64,000 bases of DNA, taken from positions 1 through 64,000 of the forward strand of contig NZ_JACHLU010000009.1 in NCBI RefSeq assembly GCF_014204625.1, written 5' to 3'. The DNA comes from Gillisella vitis. Lineage in GTDB: Bacteria > Pseudomonadota > Alphaproteobacteria > Rhizobiales > Rhizobiaceae. Below are positions 25,424-33,021 of this stretch, in pieces. Below the pieces are notes generated by a model. It was not told where the DNA came from. It did no database searches and saw only the letters and a program-made list of their open reading frames with translations. The position numbers were made by a program, and so were the translations under genes. Within the stretch, counting starts at the first letter, position 1. Each line of letters begins with the position of its first letter.

Positions 25424-26314
25424 ATGCAAACTATTCTTACTTTAGTCGCGCTTATTGCAACGGTCGCCATTTTCGTCGGCCTGTTTTATCTGATCTTTCG
25501 CAAAGGCAAGCGGCGGCAGGGTCTTTTCATCGTGATCGCGTCATTCGTGGTCATGGTTGTTTCCGCTGGTTTGCTGAGCAAACAGCAGGCAACAGACGCG
25601 GGGTTTGAAAGTGCCGCTGATATGAAACTGGCCAAAGACGCGGGCATTTCTGATCCCAAGGAGTTCGAAGCCCGCCGCGCTCAAATAGAGGCAGACGCCA
25701 AGGCAAAGGCAGAGGCACAAGCAGCGGAACGCCAAGCCAAGGCAGACGCTGCTAACGCCGAAGCAGCAAAACTCGCGGCAGAAAAGGCCGCAGCAAAAGC
25801 CCAGGCTGAAGCGCGTGTGGCAGAGCAAGAAGCCTTCTACGCACCACCAGCCGCACAGATCGCTTTTGTTGCGGCGATTGAAAAGGCGCGTGTGGACATG
25901 AAATCTGCGAATAACGACCTTGCAAAAGGTGGTGTTCGACGTGACCGCGCAAAGGCGCTGTGCGCCGCGCAGAAAGCTCCGGTTATTGAAAACTGGACCG
26001 GCACATTGGAGAACTTGACCACAAACTCGGATGGCCTTGGCGTCGTCAAAGTCAAGATTGGTGAGGATGCGTATGTGATGACCATGAACAATGCATTCTC
26101 CGATATGATGGCCAAAACCATGATCGACCCAGATACGGCTCTGTTCAAGCAACTCGCGGCCCTGAAGGAAAATGATCGTATCAAGTTTTCAGGTAGGTTC
26201 ATTGCCAGCTCGACAAATACAGATTGCCATTGGGAATCAAGCGTCACGCTTGAAGGCTCCATGGCTTCCCCGGAGTTCGTTTTCCGCTTCTCCAGCGTGA
26301 GCACCATGCCCTGA
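25424..26314 (+). CDS. Unknown membrane/coiled-coil protein, candidate moron
   Basis: A 296-aa protein inserted between the V and W baseplate genes, where Mu and P2 have nothing comparable. It has two membrane segments (about residues 3-25 and 32-52), a long Ala/Glu/Lys coiled coil (residues 80-140), and a C-terminal domain of about 120 residues with two Cys (LCAAQ and TDCHW). The gap before it holds a TTGACA at 25371, and a dyad copy follows it, so it may be expressed separately. The structure suggests an envelope protein acting during lysogeny; the function is unknown. Confidence 0.65.
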   Translation: MQTILTLVALIATVAIFVGLFYLIFRKGKRRQGLFIVIASFVVMVVSAGLLSKQQATDAGFESAADMKLAKDAGISDPKEFEARRAQIEADAKAKAEAQAAERQAKADAANAEAAKLAAEKAAAKAQAEARVAEQEAFYAPPAAQIAFVAAIEKARVDMKSANNDLAKGGVRRDRAKALCAAQKAPVIENWTGTLENLTTNSDGLGVVKVKIGEDAYVMTMNNAFSDMMAKTMIDPDTALFKQLAALKENDRIKFSGRFIASSTNTDCHWESSVTLEGSMASPEFVFRFSSVSTMP

Positions 26315-26360
26315 TTGCCATCGCCTGATTTTCGGGCTACGTTATTGAATATCAAACTCA

Positions 26361-26382
26361 TGACCGGACCTCTGTCCGGTCA
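26361..26382. promoter_or_regulatory. 22-bp dyad, copy 4 of 4, upstream of baseplate wedge genes
   Basis: A perfect TGACCGGAC-CTCT-GTCCGGTCA, followed by TTTTCGTTT, 32 bases before the W-like ATG. The T-rich tail makes a terminator reading possible for this copy, closing the candidate moron. The same sequence before three other gene blocks argues for a shared regulatory use. Confidence 0.6.
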
Positions 26383-26414
26383 TTTTCGTTTCTGCCCACA
26401 GCTACTTTGTCGGC

Positions 26415-26819
26415 ATGATCGACAAAGACACCATCACCCACCGCCATTGGTCCTTGAAAGTGGGCCGCTTGAACCCGGACACGGGCGTGAGCGCTGACGT
26501 GTTCGGCGCGGTGGTGCTGGCGGTGGATGATCTGCACCAGTCGATTGCCAATATCATTATGACGCCCAAGGGTTCGGTTACGACCGAGCCGGAGAAGGGT
26601 TGCGATGTGCTGTCGGCCATCGACAAGCACCCGGATGTGGGTATTCCGATCCTGACCCGCGAAATCACCGATGCGCTGACCATCTGGGAGCCGCGCATTG
26701 TGGTGCAACAGGTCACCGTGGTGATGACGGAGTTTTCCCGGTTCAAGACGCAAGTGTTCTGGCGTCCGATTGAAAGCGTGATGGATGACCTGTTGATGAC
26801 GGAGGTCACCTATGGCTGA
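26415..26819 (+). CDS. Baseplate wedge protein W-like (Mu gp46, GPW/gp25 family)
   Basis: A 134-aa GPW/gp25-type wedge protein. SIANIIMTPKGSVTTEPEKG near residue 45 holds the family's conserved turn, and ILTREITDALTIWEPRI near residue 78 is the expected helix. It joins the J protein in the baseplate wedge. Its stop overlaps the J gene by eight bases. Confidence 0.9.
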   Translation: MIDKDTITHRHWSLKVGRLNPDTGVSADVFGAVVLAVDDLHQSIANIIMTPKGSVTTEPEKGCDVLSAIDKHPDVGIPILTREITDALTIWEPRIVVQQVTVVMTEFSRFKTQVFWRPIESVMDDLLMTEVTYG

Positions 26820-27945
26820 TCCCATCAAGCGCACGATTGAAGAGTTGCGGGCCAATGGTGCGCCGGAGTTTTTTGAGCGCGATACCTCGGCGCTGAAGGC
26901 GCGGTATAAGGCCAAGTTCGAGGCAGTCACTGGCCGCACGCTCTATCCTGCCCAAACAGAGATGTTTCTGATTGAGCTGATGGCCTATGCCCACTCGCTG
27001 CTGGCCGAAGCCGCCCAGACGGCTACATTGCAAAACACCGCCGTGTTTGCTGAAGGCGTGCATCTGGAAAACCGTGGCGCGTCTGTTTCCACCTTCCGAC
27101 TTTTGGCGCAAGCGGCCAGCACCACGCTGCGGTTTACGCTGTCAGCGGTGCGCGATGTGGAGACCCCGATTGCGGCGGGAACGCGGGTGGGTGCTGGCAA
27201 TGCCGTGATCTTTGCAACAGATACGGATTTGATCATTCCAGCCGGACAGTTGAGCGGCGATGTTTCGGCAACGGCCCAAACCACGGGCGCAAGCTGGAAT
27301 GGCCTCGGCGCTGGCAACGTCACGGATATTCTCGACCCCATCGCCTATGTTGCCAGTGCTTCCAATATCACCGAGGTTTTGGGCGGCTCCGACATTGAAG
27401 ACCCGGAACGCTTCCGGCTTCGCGTGGTCAATGCGCTGTTCACCATTGCCAAGACCGGCCCTAAGAACGGCTACCGCGAACATGTGCTGGCCGTCGATCC
27501 GCAGATTGTTGATGTGGCGGTGATCAGGCCAGAACCGGGTTATATCAACATCTATCCGTTGATGCGCACCGGCCTGCCATCGCCTGAGTTAAAGGCGGCA
27601 ATCCTTGCCTATCTCGACCCGGAAACGCGGCGTCCCATGGGCGATTATGTCGAGGTGCATGATCCGCAAGCGGTGGATTTTAAAATGGTGCTGACCGTGC
27701 GGGTGCGAAGCTTGGTTACGGGGCAGGACAAAGCTTTTGAAGCCGCCGCCGCCACCGCCTTTGCACCATGGGGTTTGCAACTGGGCGGGCGCATTGCCCC
27801 GGAAACGATCCGCACCGCCATCAAGCCGATGGCGAATGTGATTGACGTCGAGCTTTCCGGCTTTGCCTTCACAGCCCTTGCTCCCTCGCAGTTTGCGCGG
27901 CTTCAGTCTGTTGCCGTCAACGTGGTGCTGGTGTCCGATGACTGA
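26812..27945 (+). CDS. Baseplate J-like protein (Mu gp47)
   Basis: A 377-aa baseplate protein. The N-terminus carries LYPAQTEMFLIELMAYAHS, the middle an IAAGTRVGAGNAVIF module, and around residue 195 GGSDIEDPERFRLRV, all typical of P2 J/Mu gp47. It forms the outer wedge and connects fibres to the hub. It overlaps both W and I, so the wedge genes are coupled. Confidence 0.92.
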   Translation: MADPIKRTIEELRANGAPEFFERDTSALKARYKAKFEAVTGRTLYPAQTEMFLIELMAYAHSLLAEAAQTATLQNTAVFAEGVHLENRGASVSTFRLLAQAASTTLRFTLSAVRDVETPIAAGTRVGAGNAVIFATDTDLIIPAGQLSGDVSATAQTTGASWNGLGAGNVTDILDPIAYVASASNITEVLGGSDIEDPERFRLRVVNALFTIAKTGPKNGYREHVLAVDPQIVDVAVIRPEPGYINIYPLMRTGLPSPELKAAILAYLDPETRRPMGDYVEVHDPQAVDFKMVLTVRVRSLVTGQDKAFEAAAATAFAPWGLQLGGRIAPETIRTAIKPMANVIDVELSGFAFTALAPSQFARLQSVAVNVVLVSDD

Positions 27946-28612
27946 TGTTTTGATCCCCGAATCTCTTGTGTCTCCCGGCGTTAATGATCAGCGCAGCCGT
28001 GCATTTTCTAACGCCTTGTCAGCGGTATTGTCCGAGTTCCAACCGTCAGCGCTGGTGATCCAAGACCCGCTAACGGTGCCATCCAGCCTTTTGCCGATCA
28101 TGGTTGTGGAAGCGGGCATGACGGATTTTGTCAGCACTGATATGCGTGAAGACCTGATCCGCGCCCTGATTAATGCCGCACCCGACATTCACGCGATGAC
28201 CGGCACGGTGGCCGGGGTGCGCCGGGCCTTGAACGCCATTGGCATTTCTGCCCGCTGGACCCAATGGTGGCAAGAGCAACCCAAGGCGCATCACAACACC
28301 CATAAAGTGGTGCTGTTTCTCACCGATACCGTCATCAACGGCCATGCGCCTCTGGACCTGCCCAATCAGGTCGCTGCCGCCCGTGTGATTGCCGCCACCA
28401 AACGCTGGAGCCAGGACATTGCCGTGCAGTACGGAATGCGCGGTGAGGCCACGGCTTATGCAGGTGCCGCCAGCCGCCGTGGCCGAACGGTGCGCATCAA
28501 CGCGCCGCAGCTCAGTGATGACCGCTTCTCTATTCCATCCTTTGCGGGGACCGGTGCTTATGCCGTGCGCTCCATCCGCATCAATGCGTCCAACACGTCA
28601 GGAGCCGTTTGA
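27938..28612 (+). CDS. Tail protein I-like (P2 gpI / Mu gp48)
   Basis: A 224-aa baseplate protein next to J. ALINAAPDIHAMTGTVAGVRRAL near residue 75 and WWQEQPKAHHNTHKVVLFL near residue 105 match the P2 gpI family. ATG 27938 overlaps the J stop. Two CTAACG words (28008 and 28070) lie within its first 50 codons. Confidence 0.88.
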   Translation: MTDVLIPESLVSPGVNDQRSRAFSNALSAVLSEFQPSALVIQDPLTVPSSLLPIMVVEAGMTDFVSTDMREDLIRALINAAPDIHAMTGTVAGVRRALNAIGISARWTQWWQEQPKAHHNTHKVVLFLTDTVINGHAPLDLPNQVAAARVIAATKRWSQDIAVQYGMRGEATAYAGAASRRGRTVRINAPQLSDDRFSIPSFAGTGAYAVRSIRINASNTSGAV

Positions 28613-28614
28613 CT

Positions 28615-30324
28615 ATGGCACAGGCTTACTTTTCGCTCGTCACCCATGCTGGCCGCATCAAGCTGGCCCAAAGCGCTGCCGGGGGTGATCCCGTCACCAT
28701 CACCCATTTTGCAGTGGGCGATGGCAATGGCGCAGACACCAACCCGACCGCCAACAGCACGGCCTTGGTGCGTGAAGTCTGGCGCACACAGGTGGAAAGT
28801 GTTGCCACCGATCCCGATAATCCATCGGCCATTCTGGTCACGGCCATTATTCCCACCAATGCCGGTGGCTGGTGGATGCGCGAGTTTGGCATCTTTGATA
28901 AATCTGGCACCATGATTGCCGTGGCAAGGCCCGTCAGCCAATACAAGCCAACGGCGTTGGAAGGCCAGCTCGAAGACATCCGCTATGAATTCCAGATCAT
29001 CATTGGCGAGGCCGCCAATGTCACGCTGCTGGTGGACCCGTCGTTGATTTTTGCCACCCGCGATTGGGTGCAGACCCGCAAAATCCCGATGGCACAGATG
29101 AACCGGCTGCCTTGGTTGCCAGTGGTTTCGATGACTTTAACCGCACCGCCTGCCAATGTCGTGCAGGGCGAGGCCTATCTGGTGCCGTCTAACGCTTCCG
29201 GCCTTTGGGCTGGCAAAGGCGGCATGATTGCCGAATGGGTTGGCACAGCTTGGTTTTATTCCACACCAACCGACGGCCATGGCGTGAGCTTGCCTGACGG
29301 GCGGGTGTTCATGCGGATTGCGGGCCAATATGTCGAACTGCTGGCGTCGGAAATTCGGGCCGGGTTGGTGGAACTGGCAACAGTTGCCGAGGCACTCGCG
29401 GGTAAAGACCCGTCAAAGGCCGTCACACCTGTCGGCTTACTCGCTGTCATGACCAAGGCACTGGCCAGCAAGGCTGATCTGACAATGACGGCAACTGAAA
29501 CCACCTCGGGCCTTGTTGAGCTTGCAACCATACCCGAGACCGTGGCCGGAACCGACACAGCCCGCGCCACCACACCGGCCGGTGTGGCGGCAGCAATCAC
29601 GGCGGCCATTACCAAAGTCATCAATGGATCACCTGCCGCACTGGATACCTTGCTGGAACTGGCCGCCGCCCTGGGCAATGATGCAAACTTTGCCACTACG
29701 ATGACCAATGCGCTGGCAAAAAAACTCAATCTCACAGGTGGTACAATTACCGGCAATGTGAAGATTGAGAGAGCCGCACCACGGCTTAGCCTGCATTACC
29801 CGGATATAAAGGTATCGTGGGGCGTTTTGACCGGCGATGATGGGCGGCTGTATTTTTACAACGAAGGTGGCGCTGAGAATGCCCATAGTTTTGCGACCAG
29901 CGGCGCAATCTGGACCAAGCAGTTAGGCGATGTGAAGACCTATATTGACCAGCGTGTGAGCCGAAGTGAGCTTGCCGGGCTGGTCGGGCAACAGATCAGC
30001 AAATATGCGCCGCAGGTCGTTACACAGCAGACGTTTCATACGAATACAACGGCATCCATCCAGCTATGGCTGACCACACCATGCCCCGGCGTGCTGGTGG
30101 CCATTGGCACCACCAATTACAGCAGCGTGAACAGCGCGGGCAATGCGTCATCATTGAGCATCAACGGCGTGCAGCTTGCGACCGACCATACTGTGCTGAC
30201 CAGAGCGCATTCTGTTGCAGCCGCCTGCGGAACGGGTGTGCAATATGCCACCCTTCAAGGGGCCGCAGGCGTGGACTTTGCACTCAACCTCACCTTGATC
30301 TTCATTCCAAATCCGGGGACTTGA
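28615..30324 (+). CDS. Tail fibre protein
   Basis: A 569-aa fibre. Residues 1-150 are the baseplate-binding N-terminal domain of DUF3751-type fibres (YFSLVTHAGRIKLA and WWMREFGIFDKSG). Residues 160-245 form a DUF2793 module (AQMNRLPWLPVV, QGEAYLVPSNASGLWAGK). Repeated GLVELATxxEAxAGxDxxxAxTPxG motifs occur near residues 245 and 300, and the last 200 residues form the receptor-binding tip. ATG 28615 follows the I stop by two bases. Confidence 0.9.
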   Translation: MAQAYFSLVTHAGRIKLAQSAAGGDPVTITHFAVGDGNGADTNPTANSTALVREVWRTQVESVATDPDNPSAILVTAIIPTNAGGWWMREFGIFDKSGTMIAVARPVSQYKPTALEGQLEDIRYEFQIIIGEAANVTLLVDPSLIFATRDWVQTRKIPMAQMNRLPWLPVVSMTLTAPPANVVQGEAYLVPSNASGLWAGKGGMIAEWVGTAWFYSTPTDGHGVSLPDGRVFMRIAGQYVELLASEIRAGLVELATVAEALAGKDPSKAVTPVGLLAVMTKALASKADLTMTATETTSGLVELATIPETVAGTDTARATTPAGVAAAITAAITKVINGSPAALDTLLELAAALGNDANFATTMTNALAKKLNLTGGTITGNVKIERAAPRLSLHYPDIKVSWGVLTGDDGRLYFYNEGGAENAHSFATSGAIWTKQLGDVKTYIDQRVSRSELAGLVGQQISKYAPQVVTQQTFHTNTTASIQLWLTTPCPGVLVAIGTTNYSSVNSAGNASSLSINGVQLATDHTVLTRAHSVAAACGTGVQYATLQGAAGVDFALNLTLIFIPNPGT

Positions 30325-30326
30325 GC

Positions 30327-30848
30327 ATGACGGATACACAAGACGAGACTTTAACTGCGCTTGACACCGCAACGGAAATTGAGGTTGAGGCCGAGATTGA
30401 AGTTGAGGTTAAGCCGCCCGCTTATTTTTTAACGCTGGATGCAGCCGGGGCAATCACAGGGTCTGGCTACACACCCGATAGCACGATCCCCGCCAATGCA
30501 ATTGTCTGCACTCAAGCGCAAGCCGAGCGTCCGGGTGATTGGTCTGTCGTTGCAGGTGAGATTGTTGCTGCTCCCAGCCCCACGCTTGAACAAATCCGCG
30601 CTGCCATGCCCGCACTCTCACCCCGCCAGTTCTGGCTGGCCGCATCCCGCATCAACATCACCAAGGCCGATGTGCTGGTTTTGGTGGATGCCATGGAAGA
30701 CAAGGCGGCAGCGGCTGACATGCGCATTGAAATCACCGAGACGGTCAGTTTCCAGCGCACCAACGACGCCGTTGACCAACTGGCGACCCTGCTGGGGATC
30801 ACCCCTGAGCAATTGGACAGCTTATGGACTTGGGCCGCCCAATTCTAG
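30327..30848 (+). CDS. Fibre-associated protein of the tail-fibre-assembly position
   Basis: A 173-aa protein right after the fibre gene. Its start is a run of Glu-Val repeats (EIEVEAEIEVEV). The middle (YFLTLDAAGAITGSGYTP) resembles small fibre-assembly proteins. The C-terminal RQFWLAASRINITKADV and ITPEQLDSLWTWA segments resemble a domain often found at the end of such chaperones. ATG 30327 is supported by the fibre stop just before it. Chaperone function is inferred from position. Confidence 0.7.
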   Translation: MTDTQDETLTALDTATEIEVEAEIEVEVKPPAYFLTLDAAGAITGSGYTPDSTIPANAIVCTQAQAERPGDWSVVAGEIVAAPSPTLEQIRAAMPALSPRQFWLAASRINITKADVLVLVDAMEDKAAAADMRIEITETVSFQRTNDAVDQLATLLGITPEQLDSLWTWAAQF

Positions 30849-30986
30849 CCGGGTGGTCAGGGTGCGCAAACACCCTAACGACGGGCCAGATTTGCGCTCA
30901 GACCCGTCCGACAGCGATACACGATAACCGTCACACCCGTACCCTCGAGGGCGGGGTCTTAGTGACTGAGTCGTGAGAATTTGGAA
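30849..30986 (+). promoter_or_regulatory. Leader region of the com-type cassette
   Basis: This 138-base gap separates the late tail operon from com. It contains a hairpin AGGGTG-CGCAAA-CACCCT (30859-30876), a CTAACG word at 30875, a CCTCGAGG palindrome near 30950, and GACT-G-AGTC at 30964-30972, which contains one GANTC (CcrM) site. Mu controls mom in the matching place through C and Dam methylation. No strong -35/-10 pair is evident. Confidence 0.4.
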
Positions 30987-31163
30987 ATGGAAAATATCCA
31001 CTGCGGTTCGTGCCGCGCTCTTTTGTTCAAAGCCGAGCGCGGCGCAATCGCCAAAACCATCGAGATCAAATGCCGCCGTTGCGGCTCCTTCAACCACCTG
31101 AGGCCCGCCGAGCCCGCACCAGACCGCCCAAAACAACAAGAGCGACAAAGCGAAACGGCATAA
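30987..31163 (+). CDS. com: Com-like zinc-finger translational regulator
   Basis: A 58-aa protein that lines up well with Mu Com: IHCGSCRALLFKAE at residues 4-17 and IEIKCRRCGSFNHL at 24-37 give the two CxxC pairs. In Mu, Com binds the mom leader RNA and frees the mom start site. ATG 30987 is used; a TTG at 30981 is in frame. The next ORF starts one base after the stop. Position at the right end after the fibre genes is the same as in Mu. Confidence 0.88.
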   Translation: MENIHCGSCRALLFKAERGAIAKTIEIKCRRCGSFNHLRPAEPAPDRPKQQERQSETA

Positions 31164-31164
31164 C

Positions 31165-31341
31165 ATGCAAAACGAAACTGACCTTCCGCCATTGCCACCG
31201 AAAGCACCGGGCAGAAACCGCCACCGTCATCGTCACCAGCAGGGCGTCATTCTGATTTGTGAAGACGAGAAAGCCCAAGAGTTGCTCTATGACGCACTTA
31301 ACGCGATCCGTACCTGCAAGATCAAGGTGGTGGTGACATGA
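31165..31341 (+). CDS. 58-aa ORF between com and the mom-like gene
   Basis: A short ORF with ATG one base after the com stop and TGA overlapping the next ATG (ATGA). The N-terminal half is basic and Pro/His/Arg-rich (GRNRHRHRQQG). The C-terminal half (VILICEDEKAQELLYDAL) looks like a small alpha/beta fold. The tight coupling on both sides supports translation. No family recognised; an adaptor or RNA-binding partner of Com is possible. Confidence 0.62.
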   Translation: MQNETDLPPLPPKAPGRNRHRHRHQQGVILICEDEKAQELLYDALNAIRTCKIKVVVT

Positions 31342-32441
31342 AGCTGACCATTACCAATTCCTGCCCGGATTTTGACAGCTACCGCGCCGCAAGGGTCAAA
31401 TCACTGTTCAATGTCGAGGATGGCAGCAGCTTTGAGCTGACCGCCGATCTACCGATTGAAGACATGAACTGGAGCCTTGGCCTTATTGTCGGCCCTTCTG
31501 GTTCGGGCAAAACCTCGCTTGGCAAACACATATTTGATAGGGATCGCATCGCCAAACTGCATTGGCCAAACGATCAGCCAATCATTGATGTGATTGCCCA
31601 CGACGGTGATTTTAACGATGCCACGGCAGCACTCGCCTCGGTCGGGCTTGGTTCCGTGCCAAGCTGGCTACGGCCTTATGCCGTGCTTTCTAACGGCGAA
31701 AAATTCCGGGCAGACCTTGCCCGGATCGTCTGCGATCAGCCGGAGGAGATCGTCATTGATGAGTTCACCAGTGTCGTTGATCGGCAGATTGCCAAGATCG
31801 GTGCGTTAGCTTTTGGCAAGGCGTGGCGGCGCACCAAAGGGCGGGCCGTTCTGCTGTCTTGCCACTATGACATTATCGATTGGCTCGATCCGGATTGGGT
31901 CTATGACACAGCAACGGGTGAGTTCACCGGGAGGTGTCATCGGCAACGACCAAAGATCACTGTGGAAATCCGCCAGACCAATTGGCAATGGTGGCGCTAT
32001 TTTGAGCCGCATCATTATCTGAAAATGCCGCATATGATCGCGGCAACTTGCTACGTGGCTTTTGTCGATGGTGAGCCTGTTGCGCATGTGGCCTTTTCCA
32101 CTCGCCCCGGCATGATAGAGGCACGCGCCTGCCGTCTGGTCGTCATGCCGGAATGGCAAGGCGCTGGCGTTGGGATGCGGTTTCTAAATGCCGTTTGTGC
32201 CGCATGGCGGCGGGGTCAAAACCGCTACGGCCTGCCAATGCCAACATTGTTCCACACATCCCACCCCGGCCTCGCGGCAGCCCTACGCCGCGACCCGAAA
32301 TGGACGCAAGTTTCCAGCGCTCTGCATGGTGGGAGTAAACCACAAAATCCCGAAAGGACCACAATGAAGACGGGCTATGGCGGTCACTTTCGGGCCGTCC
32401 AAGGCTTTCGCTATATTGAAGGAACGGAGATCCGCGCATGA
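31338..32441 (+). CDS. ABC-type ATPase fused to GNAT domain, Mom-like DNA modification candidate
   Basis: A 367-aa two-domain protein. Residues 1-200 are an ABC-type ATPase without membrane segments: Walker A GPSGSGKT at 52-59, signature-like LSNGEKFRADLAR near residue 117, Walker B IVIDEF near residue 137, and an LSCHYD switch near residue 173. Residues 205-340 are a GNAT fold with the acyl-CoA loop VVMPEWQGAGVGMRFL near residue 265. Mu Mom, which makes N6-carbamoylmethyladenine, also has a GNAT fold and sits after com. A role in base modification is inferred from this synteny. Confidence 0.75.
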   Translation: MKLTITNSCPDFDSYRAARVKSLFNVEDGSSFELTADLPIEDMNWSLGLIVGPSGSGKTSLGKHIFDRDRIAKLHWPNDQPIIDVIAHDGDFNDATAALASVGLGSVPSWLRPYAVLSNGEKFRADLARIVCDQPEEIVIDEFTSVVDRQIAKIGALAFGKAWRRTKGRAVLLSCHYDIIDWLDPDWVYDTATGEFTGRCHRQRPKITVEIRQTNWQWWRYFEPHHYLKMPHMIAATCYVAFVDGEPVAHVAFSTRPGMIEARACRLVVMPEWQGAGVGMRFLNAVCAAWRRGQNRYGLPMPTLFHTSHPGLAAALRRDPKWTQVSSALHGGSKPQNPERTTMKTGYGGHFRAVQGFRYIEGTEIRA

Positions 32442-33001
32442 AAATTGGCATCATTGGCCAAAAGTGGTTGGCGCATCAGGTCTTTGACCAGCTCCGGCAA
32501 TCGTATGAGATCGGCTTTGTGGCGATCCCGGACGAAACAGACCGATTGCACACAACGACCATAGAGGCAGGCGTCCCGGTCGTCTGTTATAAAACAGAAG
32601 GCTTGCAGCCGCTTCTCGATCACCCCGTTGATTTGCTGATTTGCGCCCACGCGTTCGTGTTCATTCCACCCGAGGTCAGAGCCATAGCCTCTAACGCCAT
32701 CGGCTATCATCCGTCACTCCTGCCGCTCCACAAAGGGCGTCATTCAATTGAAGATGCCATCAACGCCGGGGACCGCATCACGGGCGGCACCGTCTATCAC
32801 CTCACCGACGACATGGACGCCGGGCCGGTCGCTTTCCAGAACTGGTGTTTCATTCATAACGGGGATACGGCAACCGGCCTTTGGCGGAGGACGCTTGCAC
32901 CCATGGGTGTCGAAATGCTGGTAAAGGCTGCCGACCATCTATCAGCCTACGGCTTTATTCCAGCAGAAGATCAGGAGGAGATAAGCCGGGCGGTGGCGTA
33001 A
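32438..33001 (+). CDS. Formyltransferase-fold protein with altered active site
   Basis: A 187-aa protein of the glycinamide/methionyl-tRNA formyltransferase fold. A Rossmann-like start (MKIGIIGQKWLAHQVF) leads to the signature HPSLLP at residues 91-96 and the DDMDAGP loop at 124-130. The family's Asn-x-His triad member is replaced: residues 89-91 read GYH instead of NxH, while His91 and Asp127 remain. It overlaps the ATPase-GNAT gene by ATGA and is the last phage gene. A role in phage DNA modification, perhaps supplying a one-carbon group, is inferred from linkage. Confidence 0.75.
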   Translation: MKIGIIGQKWLAHQVFDQLRQSYEIGFVAIPDETDRLHTTTIEAGVPVVCYKTEGLQPLLDHPVDLLICAHAFVFIPPEVRAIASNAIGYHPSLLPLHKGRHSIEDAINAGDRITGGTVYHLTDDMDAGPVAFQNWCFIHNGDTATGLWRRTLAPMGVEMLVKAADHLSAYGFIPAEDQEEISRAVA

Positions 33002-33021
33002 GCGCGTGCGGCGTGGCCTGA

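Noticed and set aside
5481..26382. The four dyads as plain intrinsic terminators
   Set aside because: Only two of four are followed by T-rich DNA, the loop sequence is fully conserved, and two copies have unpaired arm bases; a regulatory site is the better fit, although terminator activity at copy 4 cannot be excluded.
28615..30848. Invertible tail fibre segment like Mu G
   Set aside because: No Gin-type invertase gene and no inverted alternative fibre end are present on either strand.
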